NCBI GenBank assembly: GCA_019638255.1
Contig: JAHBUD010000002.1
Coordinates: 1 to 64,000 of the forward strand
DNA: 64,000 nt
Reading direction: 5' to 3'
Origin: Cyclobacteriaceae bacterium
Lineage (GTDB): Bacteria > Bacteroidota > Bacteroidia > Cytophagales > Cyclobacteriaceae
Shown: positions 9,151-17,266 of the stretch, piece after piece
How positions within the stretch are numbered: the stretch's first letter is position 1
Layout: each line of letters opens with the position of its first letter
Made by a program: the position numbers and the translations under genes
Notes under the pieces: model-generated
What the model was told of the DNA's origin: nothing
The model's input: the letters and a program-made list of their open reading frames with translations, nothing else
Database searches by the model: none

Positions 9151-9648
9151 ATGCGCATCCGAAAGGAGATATCGAAATGGAGTGTGAAAACTTTTTTTAA
9201 ACTGGCAGGGGTACTGCTCGTGCTCTTTAACCTGTTTACCGTTCTTGCTGCTTACATGGATCATTCGGTTTGGGAGGTGACTCCGGGCTTTTTACTGATG
9301 GCAGGTCTATTTTACCCGCTGTTACTGGCCTCCATTGCCACCACAGGATTCCGTATGGGCACGCTTTACATTAATGATTATCAAGCCATACTTGACTTTA
9401 AGGAGAAATTAAAGTCGAAACTAGAAAAGGAAAATATGGTTGTAGAATCTGAAACGAATCTTCAAACCGTTTACAAGCCGAAAGGCGGCTACTACAGCTT
9501 GTTCAATGCATGGGGAGGCACTGAAAAACTTACTGTCACCTGGGCTGATGAAATTGTTTTATCAGGCTCACTGCGAAAGGTTACCGTATTGGAGGATGTT
9601 CTTACTTGGAATAAAGACTTTAAGGCTGCGGGTTTTTCGGAGAAATAG
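9151..9648 (+). CDS. Small two-helix membrane protein of unknown function
   Basis: A 165-residue protein that I do not recognise. Two hydrophobic segments (about residues 14-35 and 42-65) are followed by a soluble C-terminal domain of about 95 residues with mixed charge. The start ATG follows TAATTTGC (9125-9132), a promoter-like word. It is divergent from the M48 protease. Downstream of its stop lie two palindromic repeat elements and then the converging end of the arginine operon. Confidence 0.6.
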   Translation: MRIRKEISKWSVKTFFKLAGVLLVLFNLFTVLAAYMDHSVWEVTPGFLLMAGLFYPLLLASIATTGFRMGTLYINDYQAILDFKEKLKSKLEKENMVVESETNLQTVYKPKGGYYSLFNAWGGTEKLTVTWADEIVLSGSLRKVTVLEDVLTWNKDFKAAGFSEK

Positions 9649-9676
9649 TTTCTAAGCTGAATTTACTTAAAAACTC

Positions 9677-9821
9677 CGTCATTGTGAGGAACGTTGATAG
9701 GACTAAATCTTTACATAAATTGTTCGGTGACGAAGCAATCCCTCCTTAAATAGTGTGGACCAACGCAAAGTTAGGGATTGCTCACCCCAACACTCATCCC
9801 ACCCTTCCGTTCGCAATGACG
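9677..9821. repeat. Palindromic intergenic element, copy 1
   Basis: About 145 bp bounded by inverted ends (CGTCATTGTGAGGA on the left, CGCAATGACG on the right). It contains an inner inverted pair, AGCAATCCCT at 9734-9743 and AGGGATTGCT at 9773-9782. Elements with GTCATTGCGAGGA ends and GAAGCAATCC cores are dispersed repeats in many bacterial genomes. It could fold into a long hairpin between two converging genes. Confidence 0.8.
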
Positions 9822-9833
9822 AACAAATTTTCC

Positions 9834-9981
9834 CGTCATTGCGAGGAATGTTGTTCAAACTTAATCATTTACGAGAATCGTATCGTGACGAAGCAATCCC
9901 GCATTATATAGTGAGGACCAAACGTAAGACTTAGGATTGCTTCATCCCTTCGCACATTCCACGCTTCCGTTCGCAATGACG
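9834..9981. repeat. Palindromic intergenic element, copy 2
   Basis: A second, diverged copy in direct orientation, 12 bp after the first. It has the same ends (CGTCATTGCGAGGA and TTCGCAATGACG) and the same inner GAAGCAATCCC and GGATTGCTTC arms. The two copies differ mainly in the spacer parts. It ends 7 bp before the argH stop, so it may serve as the 3' structure of the arginine operon. Confidence 0.8.
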
Positions 9982-9988
9982 GAAAAAA

Positions 9989-11323
9989 TCAGGTTAGTAA
10001 TTTCTGAACAGCAGCATGTACCCGTTCAAATCTGAACTTAGCTAACGCCTCTTTCATCATACCCCCAATTTCACTTGCACACAAATTACCGATACTTCCT
10101 TCGTGTGTATGATTCACGTTTCGTTCGGGTGAATAATTTCCTTGCTCAATATCTCTACCCACTTTCTGATACGCTTCCCGGAAAGGCATCCCTCCCAGCA
10201 CCAACTTATTAACTTCCTCCACACTAAATAAAAACTTATACTGATCATCAGCCAGGATATTTTCCTTCACCTGAACATTTTCGAGCATGAGTCGCGTCAT
10301 GGTGAGGCAATCTTTCAAATGATGAATAGCAGGAAACAGCATTTCTTTCAAAAGCTGTAAGTCACGATGATAGCCCGAAGGCAGATTGGCCGTTGTAAGG
10401 GCAATATCATTGGGCAGTGCCATGATCTGGTTGCAGCGCGCGCGGATCAACTCAAACACATCAGGATTTTTCTTATGCGGCATAATACTTGAACCCGTAG
10501 TCAGTTCATCCGGAAAGCTGATGAAACCAAAGTTCTGGTTCAGAAACAAACATGCATCCGCAGCAAGCTTACCCAAAGTAGTGGCCACATTGGCCATAGC
10601 GCTGGCAACAATGCGTTCCGTCTTACCACGACCCATTTGCGCATAGACCACATTGTAATTCAAATCATCAAAGCCCAACAATTCCGTTGTCAGCTTTCGG
10701 TTAAGGGGAAACGAAGATCCGTAACCTGCCGCAGAACCCAACGGGTTTTTATTCACCACCCGGTAAGCCGCTTCCAGAGTAATGACATCATCTACCAGAC
10801 TTTCGGCATACGCCCCAAACCACAACCCAAAAGACGAGGGCATGGCCAATTGAAAATGCGTATAGCCCGGCAACAAGTGTTGTTTGTGTTTTTCGCTTAG
10901 CGTTTGCAATAATCCAAACAGGCCGTTAACCGATTTAACGATTTGTTCAAGTTCATCACGCAAGTATAATTTAATGTCTACCAACACCTGGTCGTTACGT
11001 GAGCGGCCGCTATGAATTTTCTTCCCGGCATCACCCAGTTTTTTGGTAAGCTCAAGTTCTACCTGCGAGTGTATATCTTCAACGCCATCTTCAATTTTAA
11101 ATTCACCGGATTGAATGCGTTTGTAAATCGATTTCAATTCAGTTGAAAGTTGCTCCAACTCATCCTTTGTCAGCAGTCTGATAGATTCAAGCATACGGAT
11201 ATGCGCCAGTGAACCGAGCACATCAAATGGTGCAAGATGCATATCCAACTCCCGATCTTTCCCTACGGTAAAGGTCTCTACAGATTTTAAGGAGTCTTTA
11301 TCTTTTTGCCATAGCTTGCTCAT
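9989..11323 (-). CDS. argH: Argininosuccinate lyase
   Basis: Cytoplasmic enzyme of the last arginine step, splitting argininosuccinate into arginine and fumarate. The 444 residues carry the fumarase/aspartase superfamily signature GSSIMPHKKNP at 277-287, SGRSRNDQ at 105-112 and GYTHFQ around His156. Length is normal for the family. It is the last gene of the minus-strand arginine operon, 10 bp after argE. Palindromic repeats follow it directly. Confidence 0.96.
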   Translation of the reverse strand: MSKLWQKDKDSLKSVETFTVGKDRELDMHLAPFDVLGSLAHIRMLESIRLLTKDELEQLSTELKSIYKRIQSGEFKIEDGVEDIHSQVELELTKKLGDAGKKIHSGRSRNDQVLVDIKLYLRDELEQIVKSVNGLFGLLQTLSEKHKQHLLPGYTHFQLAMPSSFGLWFGAYAESLVDDVITLEAAYRVVNKNPLGSAAGYGSSFPLNRKLTTELLGFDDLNYNVVYAQMGRGKTERIVASAMANVATTLGKLAADACLFLNQNFGFISFPDELTTGSSIMPHKKNPDVFELIRARCNQIMALPNDIALTTANLPSGYHRDLQLLKEMLFPAIHHLKDCLTMTRLMLENVQVKENILADDQYKFLFSVEEVNKLVLGGMPFREAYQKVGRDIEQGNYSPERNVNHTHEGSIGNLCASEIGGMMKEALAKFRFERVHAAVQKLLT

Positions 11324-11330
11324 AGGTATA

Positions 11331-11380
11331 CAGTTACCGGCTACCGGTTACCGGCAACTGGAAACCGGAAACTGGCAACA
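11331..11380. repeat. Degenerate 7-bp tandem repeat at the argE/argH junction
   Basis: About seven units with a 7-bp period, read on the plus strand as GTTACCG, GCTACCG, GTTACCG, GCAACTG, GAAACCG, GAAACTG, GCAACAA. The array covers the argE stop codon and encodes the last ~15 residues of ArgE. Confidence 0.75.
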
Positions 11381-12434
11381 AGGTTGAACATTGATTTAGC
11401 ACCTCAATATAGGTCTCAATCCCCGCTTTTATTTCATCCACAAAAATAAACTCATCAGCAGAATGAGAACGAGCAGAATCGCCCGGGCCGATTTTAACAG
11501 AAGGAACCGGAATCAACGCCTGATCGGATGTTGTGGGTGAACCATATTGAGTAATTCCCAACTTCTCCGCAGCACGAATCAAAATATGATCAACCGGAAT
11601 TCCTGAAGGACGCAACCGCAACGAACGCGGGACTACTTCACACGAAACATGCTGCTGAATAATCTCCAACACTTCTTCCAACGTATACGCATCCGTTACC
11701 CGAATATCAACCGTAAATGTACATTCAGCAGGTACCACATTGTGTTGTTCACCGGCATGAATCACCGTAACGGACATTTTCACTTCTCCTAAGGTTGGAG
11801 ATACTTTCGGGAACCGAAACGAACGAAACCATTCAATATCCCACAAAGCTTTATAGATGGCATTCTCTCCTTCCTCCCTTGCGGCATGACCAGCCTTGCC
11901 TTTCGCCACACAGTCGAGTACCAACAATCCTTTTTCAGCAACAGCCATCTGGCACAACGTAGGCTCTCCTACAATGGCAAAGTCAATCTTAGGTAATGAA
12001 TTCCAAATGCTTTCAATTCCTCCCTTACCAGAGATTTCTTCTTCAGCGGTCGCAGCCAAAATCAAATTAAAGGAAAGATTTTCCTGATTGTAGAAATGAA
12101 GAAAGGTAGCGATCAACGAAACCAGCGGTCCACCTGCATCATTGCTGCCCAAACCAAATAATTTATCATCAATAACTTCTGCATTAAACGGATCGCGTGT
12201 GTAAGCTGGATTTGGTTTAACGGTGTCATGATGAGAGTTAAGTAAAATTGTGGGCTTGCTTTCATCGAAAAACTTACTCACCGCCCACACATTATTTCCA
12301 TGTCGGCTTACCAGCACACCATAACCTTCCAGAAAGTCTGCAATTAACTGCGCAGTCTTCTCCTCCTCACGACTGAAGGAAGGAGTCGAAACCAGTTTCT
12401 TGAGCAAGTCTACTATCGCATTAAATTGAACCAT
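11334..12434 (-). CDS. argE: M20 family deacylase, N-acylornithine/N-acylcitrulline type
   Basis: A 366-residue M20 metallopeptidase-fold enzyme that removes the acyl group in arginine synthesis. Because the pathway's transcarbamylase acts on an acylated ornithine, the substrate here is probably N-acylcitrulline. Metal and catalytic motifs are SHHDT (67-71), GSNDAGG (Asp99) and AAEEEISG (about 128-136). The last ~15 residues (PVSGFQLPVTGSR end) are encoded by the heptamer repeat and are probably a non-functional tail. Operon context (argB upstream, argH downstream) supports the role; whether acetyl or succinyl is removed is not visible. Confidence 0.88.
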   Translation of the reverse strand: MVQFNAIVDLLKKLVSTPSFSREEEKTAQLIADFLEGYGVLVSRHGNNVWAVSKFFDESKPTILLNSHHDTVKPNPAYTRDPFNAEVIDDKLFGLGSNDAGGPLVSLIATFLHFYNQENLSFNLILAATAEEEISGKGGIESIWNSLPKIDFAIVGEPTLCQMAVAEKGLLVLDCVAKGKAGHAAREEGENAIYKALWDIEWFRSFRFPKVSPTLGEVKMSVTVIHAGEQHNVVPAECTFTVDIRVTDAYTLEEVLEIIQQHVSCEVVPRSLRLRPSGIPVDHILIRAAEKLGITQYGSPTTSDQALIPVPSVKIGPGDSARSHSADEFIFVDEIKAGIETYIEVLNQCSTLLPVSGFQLPVTGSR

Positions 12435-12453
12435 ATGCGCTTTATCAAATTCT

Positions 12454-12508
12454 GTTACTGGTTTCCGGTCGCCAGTTGCCGGTGACTAGCAACAGGAAAC
12501 CGGTAACC
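12454..12508. repeat. Degenerate 7-bp tandem repeat with hairpin between argB and argE
   Basis: Seven-base units (GTTACTG, GTTTCCG, GTCGCCA, GTTGCCG, GTGACTA, GCAACAG, GAAACCG, GTAACCA) fill the gap. The outer arms 12454-12466 and 12495-12507 pair over 13 bp with one wobble. A small GTTGC/GCAAC stem lies inside, so the transcript could fold here. Confidence 0.75.
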
Positions 12509-12513
12509 AATGA

Positions 12514-13302
12514 CTATTTCACAATCAACGTGCCCTCCGTTTCTTGTCCTACGTTTTGTAACAGGTGTGAAGCTTCTCCGATCAATACTTCCTTTACACC
12601 TGCGTTTATAGCTGCAAACGCATTTTCAAGCTTGGGTAGAATACCATCGGCAAAAGCCCCTGCTGTCAGCAACGTTTTATAGCTACTTTCGTTGAGTAAC
12701 CGAATCACCGATGATTCATCCTCAATATTTTTTAATACACCTTTTTTTTCAAAACAGAAAACCAACCGTGTATCAAAATGCTTGCTCAGCGCAACAGCCA
12801 ACACTGAAGCAATGGTATCCGCATTGGTATTCAGCATTACCCCATCGGCATGGGTAAGGGAGGCGAACACCGGAACAACGTTTTGCTTAAGCAAAAAATA
12901 CAATAGCGAAGTATTGACATCAGCCGGTGTTATGTCACCCACAAAACCAAAATCAACCTCTCCTACCGGGCGCTTCTTCGCTTTAATCATATTCCCATCG
13001 GCTCCGGTTACGCCCAGCGCATTGCAACTCAATGTTTGCAGTTGTGCCACCAGTTGTTTGTTCACCAGACCGCCATACACCATGGTTACCAGGTCGCGGG
13101 TACCGACATCGGTAATTCTTCTGCCTTTCACGAAGTTCGCTTCAATACCAAGCTGTTCACCAATCTTGGTTGCCAGCTTTCCTCCACCATGCACAAGAAT
13201 TTTAGGCTCACGAATATGAGAGAAATCCTGAAGGAATTTTTTTAAAGCCTCTGGGTTATCCAGAACATTCCCTCCGATTTTAATTACGAATAACTTAGTC
13301 AT
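12514..13302 (-). CDS. argB: Acetylglutamate kinase family (N-acylglutamate kinase)
   Basis: Phosphorylates the gamma-carboxyl of N-acylglutamate, the second arginine step. The ATG at 13302 gives 262 residues starting MTKLFVIKIGGNVLDNP, the normal family N-terminus. An upstream in-frame ATG at 13359 would add a tail encoded by repeat DNA and was rejected. Amino-acid-kinase motifs KIGGN (7-11) and LVHGGGKLATKIG (about 37-49) are present. It lies between argF' and argE, with heptamer-repeat DNA on both sides. Given the transcarbamylase type, the natural substrate may be the succinyl rather than the acetyl form. Confidence 0.93.
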   Translation of the reverse strand: MTKLFVIKIGGNVLDNPEALKKFLQDFSHIREPKILVHGGGKLATKIGEQLGIEANFVKGRRITDVGTRDLVTMVYGGLVNKQLVAQLQTLSCNALGVTGADGNMIKAKKRPVGEVDFGFVGDITPADVNTSLLYFLLKQNVVPVFASLTHADGVMLNTNADTIASVLAVALSKHFDTRLVFCFEKKGVLKNIEDESSVIRLLNESSYKTLLTAGAFADGILPKLENAFAAINAGVKEVLIGEASHLLQNVGQETEGTLIVK

Positions 13303-13315
13303 ATCATCACAAAAT

Positions 13316-13341
13316 AGTAGGCAGTTGGCAGTGAGCAGTAG
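13316..13341. repeat. 7-bp tandem repeat between argF' and argB
   Basis: Three to four units of GGCAGTN (GGCAGTT, GGCAGTG, AGCAGTA) in the 62-bp gap. It has the same 7-bp period as the repeats at the two next junctions but a different unit sequence. Confidence 0.65.
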
Positions 13342-13364
13342 ACAAAATACCTCCCACAAACTTC

Positions 13365-14324
13365 CTACTTTCCATTGTATTTTAAAATTTCACTCAAAAC
13401 AGCCTGCGCTGCCCACACCCGATTGCCGGCTTGTTGTGTTACCAAACTATTCGAACCATCAAGTACCTCATCGCTCAACTCCACATTCCTTCGCACCGGT
13501 AAACAATGCATGACCTTTGCTTGATTCGTTTTCGATAGTTTCTGATTAGTCAACATCCACATGGGATCGTTGCAATAGATTTTACCATAATCCGTATAGG
13601 TACTCCAGTTTTTTACATATACATAATCGGCATCACGCAAAGCCTCCTCCTGATTATGTGTTATTGCTGCGCCTTTTGTGAACTGTACATCAAGCTCATA
13701 ATCCTCCGGATGTGCAATCACAAAATCTGCCTCTCCCCACACGTTTATCCATTGTGCAAAACTGTTCGCAACACATTGGGGCAAAGCCTTTACGTGAGGC
13801 GCCCACGTGAGCACAACCTTAGGCTTGCGGGTTTCCTTCCATGTTTCTGAAATGGTTATCACATCAGTCAGGCTTTGCAACGGGTGCAACGTTGCACTTT
13901 CCAGACTCACAATCGGGATTCCGGAATATTTGATAAACTGATTAATAACCAACTCACTGTAGTCTTCTTCTTTATGCTTCAGCAACGGAAAAGTGCGCAA
14001 CCCTAAAACATCAAAATACTTACCCAAGACAGGAGCTGCATCCTTCACGTGTTCTACCGTAGTGCCGCTCATAATCACTTCTTCTTCAAACTCCAACGCC
14101 CAACCTTCCGGACCAACATTGAACACAATGGTATCCATGCCCAGATTTTGTGCTGCAATTTGCGTACTTAACCGGGTGCGCATGCTGGGGTTGAGAAACA
14201 ACAAACCCATGCGCTTACCTACACCAAGTGTTTTGTCTAAAAATGGATCAGCTTTATACGCCAGGGCTTTATTCACCAGGCTTGAAAGAGACGTTACATC
14301 CGATATGGAAATAAATTTTTTCAC
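13365..14324 (-). CDS. argF': N-acylornithine carbamoyltransferase (succinylornithine type likely)
   Basis: A 319-residue transcarbamylase. The carbamoyl-phosphate motif is SMRTR (47-51), followed by HPLQS and the late HCLPVRRNVELSDEV. It resembles the acylornithine transcarbamylases of Bacteroides and Xanthomonas, not standard ArgF. At residue 90, which decides acyl specificity (Pro in the succinyl enzyme, Glu in the acetyl enzyme), this protein has Val, in SGTTVEH. From mutational work as I recall it, small or hydrophobic residues there favour succinylornithine, so that is the preferred call. Genes argD and argB flank it in the operon. Confidence 0.9.
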   Translation of the reverse strand: MKKFISISDVTSLSSLVNKALAYKADPFLDKTLGVGKRMGLLFLNPSMRTRLSTQIAAQNLGMDTIVFNVGPEGWALEFEEEVIMSGTTVEHVKDAAPVLGKYFDVLGLRTFPLLKHKEEDYSELVINQFIKYSGIPIVSLESATLHPLQSLTDVITISETWKETRKPKVVLTWAPHVKALPQCVANSFAQWINVWGEADFVIAHPEDYELDVQFTKGAAITHNQEEALRDADYVYVKNWSTYTDYGKIYCNDPMWMLTNQKLSKTNQAKVMHCLPVRRNVELSDEVLDGSNSLVTQQAGNRVWAAQAVLSEILKYNGK

Positions 14325-14337
14325 CAGCTTGTTATAA

Positions 14338-15489
14338 TTATACTTTTGATGGTGCCGACTGTTCTATCGCAGCCAAACAAGATTTTAATGATTGAATAAA
14401 CACGTCAACTTCCGTTTTCGAAAGCGATAAAGGCGGAAGTATCCGAATGGTATTGGGGTACGACTCGCCCGTAAAAATTTTATACTTCATCAATAAATCT
14501 TTTCGCAACGTCTTATGCGTTTCCGGAACATCCAGCCCAATCATCAATCCACGGCCCCGGATGGCTGTAAACTCAGGAATAGCTTTCAATTCGTGCAACA
14601 GGTAATCACCCATTTCTTTAGCATTGGCAATAAGTTTTTCAGTTTCAATTACCTCCAACACAGCCAATGCAGCAGCACAAGCCAGGTAATTTCCACCGAA
14701 AGTTGTACCCAGCATACTGCTCCAGGGTTTTATATCCGGATGAATCAACACACCGCCTATCGGAAAACCATTGCCCATTCCTTTAGCCACGGTTATAAGA
14801 TGTGGCTTGATACCCGAACGCTGATGAGCAAAAAAACTTCCGGAACGGCCGTAGCCGGATTGTATCTCATCCAAGATCAGCATGGAACCATTCTGGCGGC
14901 AACGTGCCTCCAAAAACTGAAGAAATGAATCGTCAGGTTCATGAATGCCGCCAAGCCCTTGTATCCCTTCAATAAGGACTGCGGCCACTTCGGTATCCAT
15001 CACTTCATTAAAGGCAGCTTCGTCATTCAAAGGAGTAAAAACAATTTCGTGCCCTGCGTTTACAGGCGCCACAATTTTGGGGTTATCCGTAGTAGCAACG
15101 GCTGCAGACGTCCGGCCATGAAAAGCTTTTTTAAAGGCGATGATTTTTTTTCTGCCGGTTGCAAATGATGCAACCTTCAAAGCATTCTCAACCGCCTCAG
15201 CGCCCGAATTACACAGAAACAATTGGTAGTCTGCGTAACCGGAAATTTCTCCAAGCTTTTCAGCTAACTTTTCTTGCAAAGGATTTTGAACGCTATTGGA
15301 ATAAAATCCGATTTGCCCGAGCTGCTTGGCTATCGCTTCAACGTAAATCGGATGGGAATGCCCGATGGAAATAACAGCGTGACCGCCATACAAATCCAGG
15401 TACTTCGTTCCCTGATCGTCCCACACCCAGCTGCCTTTAGCCTTTACCGGTGTGATCGGGAAAAGTGGATATACGTCAAACGTTTTCAT
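14338..15489 (-). CDS. argD: Acylornithine aminotransferase
   Basis: Class III PLP aminotransferase of 383 residues converting N-acylglutamate semialdehyde to N-acylornithine. The PLP-binding Lys is K236 in TVAKGMGNGFPIGG. Asp207 in LILDEIQSGYGR contacts the PLP ring nitrogen. NSGAEAVENALK (about 94-105) and FHGRT are also present. It overlaps the proC stop by 4 bp (ATG within the stop region) and precedes argF' by 13 bp, so translation is probably coupled. Confidence 0.94.
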   Translation of the reverse strand: MKTFDVYPLFPITPVKAKGSWVWDDQGTKYLDLYGGHAVISIGHSHPIYVEAIAKQLGQIGFYSNSVQNPLQEKLAEKLGEISGYADYQLFLCNSGAEAVENALKVASFATGRKKIIAFKKAFHGRTSAAVATTDNPKIVAPVNAGHEIVFTPLNDEAAFNEVMDTEVAAVLIEGIQGLGGIHEPDDSFLQFLEARCRQNGSMLILDEIQSGYGRSGSFFAHQRSGIKPHLITVAKGMGNGFPIGGVLIHPDIKPWSSMLGTTFGGNYLACAAALAVLEVIETEKLIANAKEMGDYLLHELKAIPEFTAIRGRGLMIGLDVPETHKTLRKDLLMKYKIFTGESYPNTIRILPPLSLSKTEVDVFIQSLKSCLAAIEQSAPSKV

Positions 15490-16289
15490 TTCCGTATGTT
15501 ATTTATTTTTTCAAAAGAGGCTACCAATCCTTTAATAATGGCTGAACTTAATCCTTGATGCTCCATCTCATTGAGCCCTGCAATGGTGCATCCTTCCGGA
15601 GTAGTTACACGATCAATCTCCATTTCCGGGTGTAACCCATGCTCCTGCAACAGCAAAGCAGCACCTTTTGCCGTTTGTACCGCTATGGCTTGTGCGTCTT
15701 CGAAATCAAATCCCAATTGTATTCCACCTTGTGTGGATGCACGCAGGAAGCGCATAAAAAAAGCAATGCCACTGGCCGCCAGAACCGTGGATGCCCGCAT
15801 CAACCGCTCTTCAACCACCAATGTTTTTCCCAATCCGTTAAACAACCTGATTACCGCATCCACTTGTTGCTGCGTGGCCTGATGCGAACAAATACACGTC
15901 ATGGATGAAGCTATGGCAATAGCGGTATTGGGCATGGCCCGTACGATTGGGATTTGCTTTCCATCAAGTTGAGAAGCAATTTCCTCGGTACTGATTCCAG
16001 TAACCGTGGATATCAACACATGCTTTCCCTCCTTCAGATCGGGCGCTATTTCCTTTACAACCGCCAGCGCTTGTTTGGGTTGTACGCAAATCATAACAAG
16101 CGAAGATTGTTGAACAGCTTCTGCATTGTTGGTAGTGACCGTAAAATCCGATGTTCGCAACGGTTCCAGCTTATCCAAACTTCTCCGCGTAAGCGTAACC
16201 TGATCAGGCTTCAATAACCCGGCTTTTATAATGCCCTGAGCTATTGAAACACCAAGATTTCCTGCGCCTATGATGGTTAACCGTTCCAT
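15486..16289 (-). CDS. proC: Pyrroline-5-carboxylate reductase
   Basis: A 267-residue NAD(P)H-dependent reductase making proline from pyrroline-5-carboxylate. The Rossmann motif GAGNLG is at residues 8-13, and the C-terminal proC signature region (VTTPEGCTIAGLNEME, near 229-244) is intact. Its place between argC and argD is notable: both pathways handle glutamate semialdehyde derivatives, so the operon couples proline and arginine synthesis. The gap to argC is 2 bp and it overlaps argD by 4 bp. Confidence 0.94.
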   Translation of the reverse strand: MERLTIIGAGNLGVSIAQGIIKAGLLKPDQVTLTRRSLDKLEPLRTSDFTVTTNNAEAVQQSSLVMICVQPKQALAVVKEIAPDLKEGKHVLISTVTGISTEEIASQLDGKQIPIVRAMPNTAIAIASSMTCICSHQATQQQVDAVIRLFNGLGKTLVVEERLMRASTVLAASGIAFFMRFLRASTQGGIQLGFDFEDAQAIAVQTAKGAALLLQEHGLHPEMEIDRVTTPEGCTIAGLNEMEHQGLSSAIIKGLVASFEKINNIRK

Positions 16290-16291
16290 TT

Positions 16292-17266
16292 CTAAAAAAC
16301 TGTTGCCTTTAACTGAAGACCGGTGCGTTCATCCAAACCAAACATGATGTTCATATTTTGCACGGCTTGTCCGGATGCTCCTTTCAATAAATTATCGATA
16401 GCAGAATGTATCACCACTTTATTTCCTTCCTTCTCCAGATAGATCAAACACTTGTTGGTATTTACCACTTGTTTCAAATCAATCATGGTATCTGACACGT
16501 GCGTAAAAGCATGACCTTTATAGAATTCTTTATATAAGCGATTCAATTCATCCAACGACAGTTGACTCTCCACCATCGAGCTCACAAAAATGCCGCGAGT
16601 GAAGTCACCGCGCCACGGTACAAAATTTACAGTGCCTTCAAATGTTGGTTGCAATTGCTTCAACGACTGATTGATCTCCGGCACGTGTTGATGTGTAAGC
16701 GTTTTGTAGGCCGAGATGTTATTGGCTCGCCATGTAAAATGAGTAGTTTCCTGAAGTTTTTGTCCGGCACCGGTTGAACCGGTTATGCCGGTTGTGTACA
16801 CTTCCTTCAACAACCCCTTACTCGCCAATGGCAACAACCCCAACTGAATGGCGGTAGCAAAACAACCCGGGTTTGCAACGTGTTGCGCAAAGCGGATTGA
16901 CTCGCGGTTCAATTCCGGCAAACCATATATAAAGGAGCGACCGGCTACGCTGTCGCCCAACCGGAAGTCGTTACCGAGATCAATGATCTTTACTGAACTG
17001 TCAATCGCGTTCTCCTGCAGAAACTTTTTACTTTCTCCATGCCCCATGCACAGGAACAATACATCCACCTCAGATGAAAATGAATCAGAAAAATTTAAAT
17101 CAGCTTCTCCTATCAAATCGGTATGCACGGAGTGCACAGGCTTGCCCGCATGACTTCTGCTGTGAACAAAAGTCACAATTATACCGGGGTGGTTAATCAA
17201 CAACCGAAGCGTTTCCCCTCCGGTATACCCTGCGCCACCAATAATTCCAGCTTTAAGTTTCAACAT
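16292..17266 (-). CDS. argC: N-acyl-gamma-glutamyl-phosphate reductase
   Basis: Reduces N-acylglutamyl phosphate to the semialdehyde, with NADPH. The ATG at 17266 gives 324 residues with the NADP loop GIIGGAGYTGGE right at the N-terminus. A longer frame from 17305 would overlap argG by 53 bp and was rejected. The catalytic Cys135 lies in NPGCFATA. With this start the gene overlaps argG by 14 bp. Length is normal. Confidence 0.95.
   Translation of the reverse strand: MLKLKAGIIGGAGYTGGETLRLLINHPGIIVTFVHSRSHAGKPVHSVHTDLIGEADLNFSDSFSSEVDVLFLCMGHGESKKFLQENAIDSSVKIIDLGNDFRLGDSVAGRSFIYGLPELNRESIRFAQHVANPGCFATAIQLGLLPLASKGLLKEVYTTGITGSTGAGQKLQETTHFTWRANNISAYKTLTHQHVPEINQSLKQLQPTFEGTVNFVPWRGDFTRGIFVSSMVESQLSLDELNRLYKEFYKGHAFTHVSDTMIDLKQVVNTNKCLIYLEKEGNKVVIHSAIDNLLKGASGQAVQNMNIMFGLDERTGLQLKATVF

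Noticed and set aside
9661..9990. CRISPR array
   Set aside because: The repeats are two long palindromic copies, not short regularly spaced units with variable spacers.
12692..13219. Plus-strand frame of about 175 codons inside argB
   Set aside because: It is antisense to argB, whose motifs are intact; no family resemblance.
13303..13359. Longer start for argB at 13359
   Set aside because: The added residues are encoded by repeat DNA and the conserved kinase N-terminus starts at 13302.
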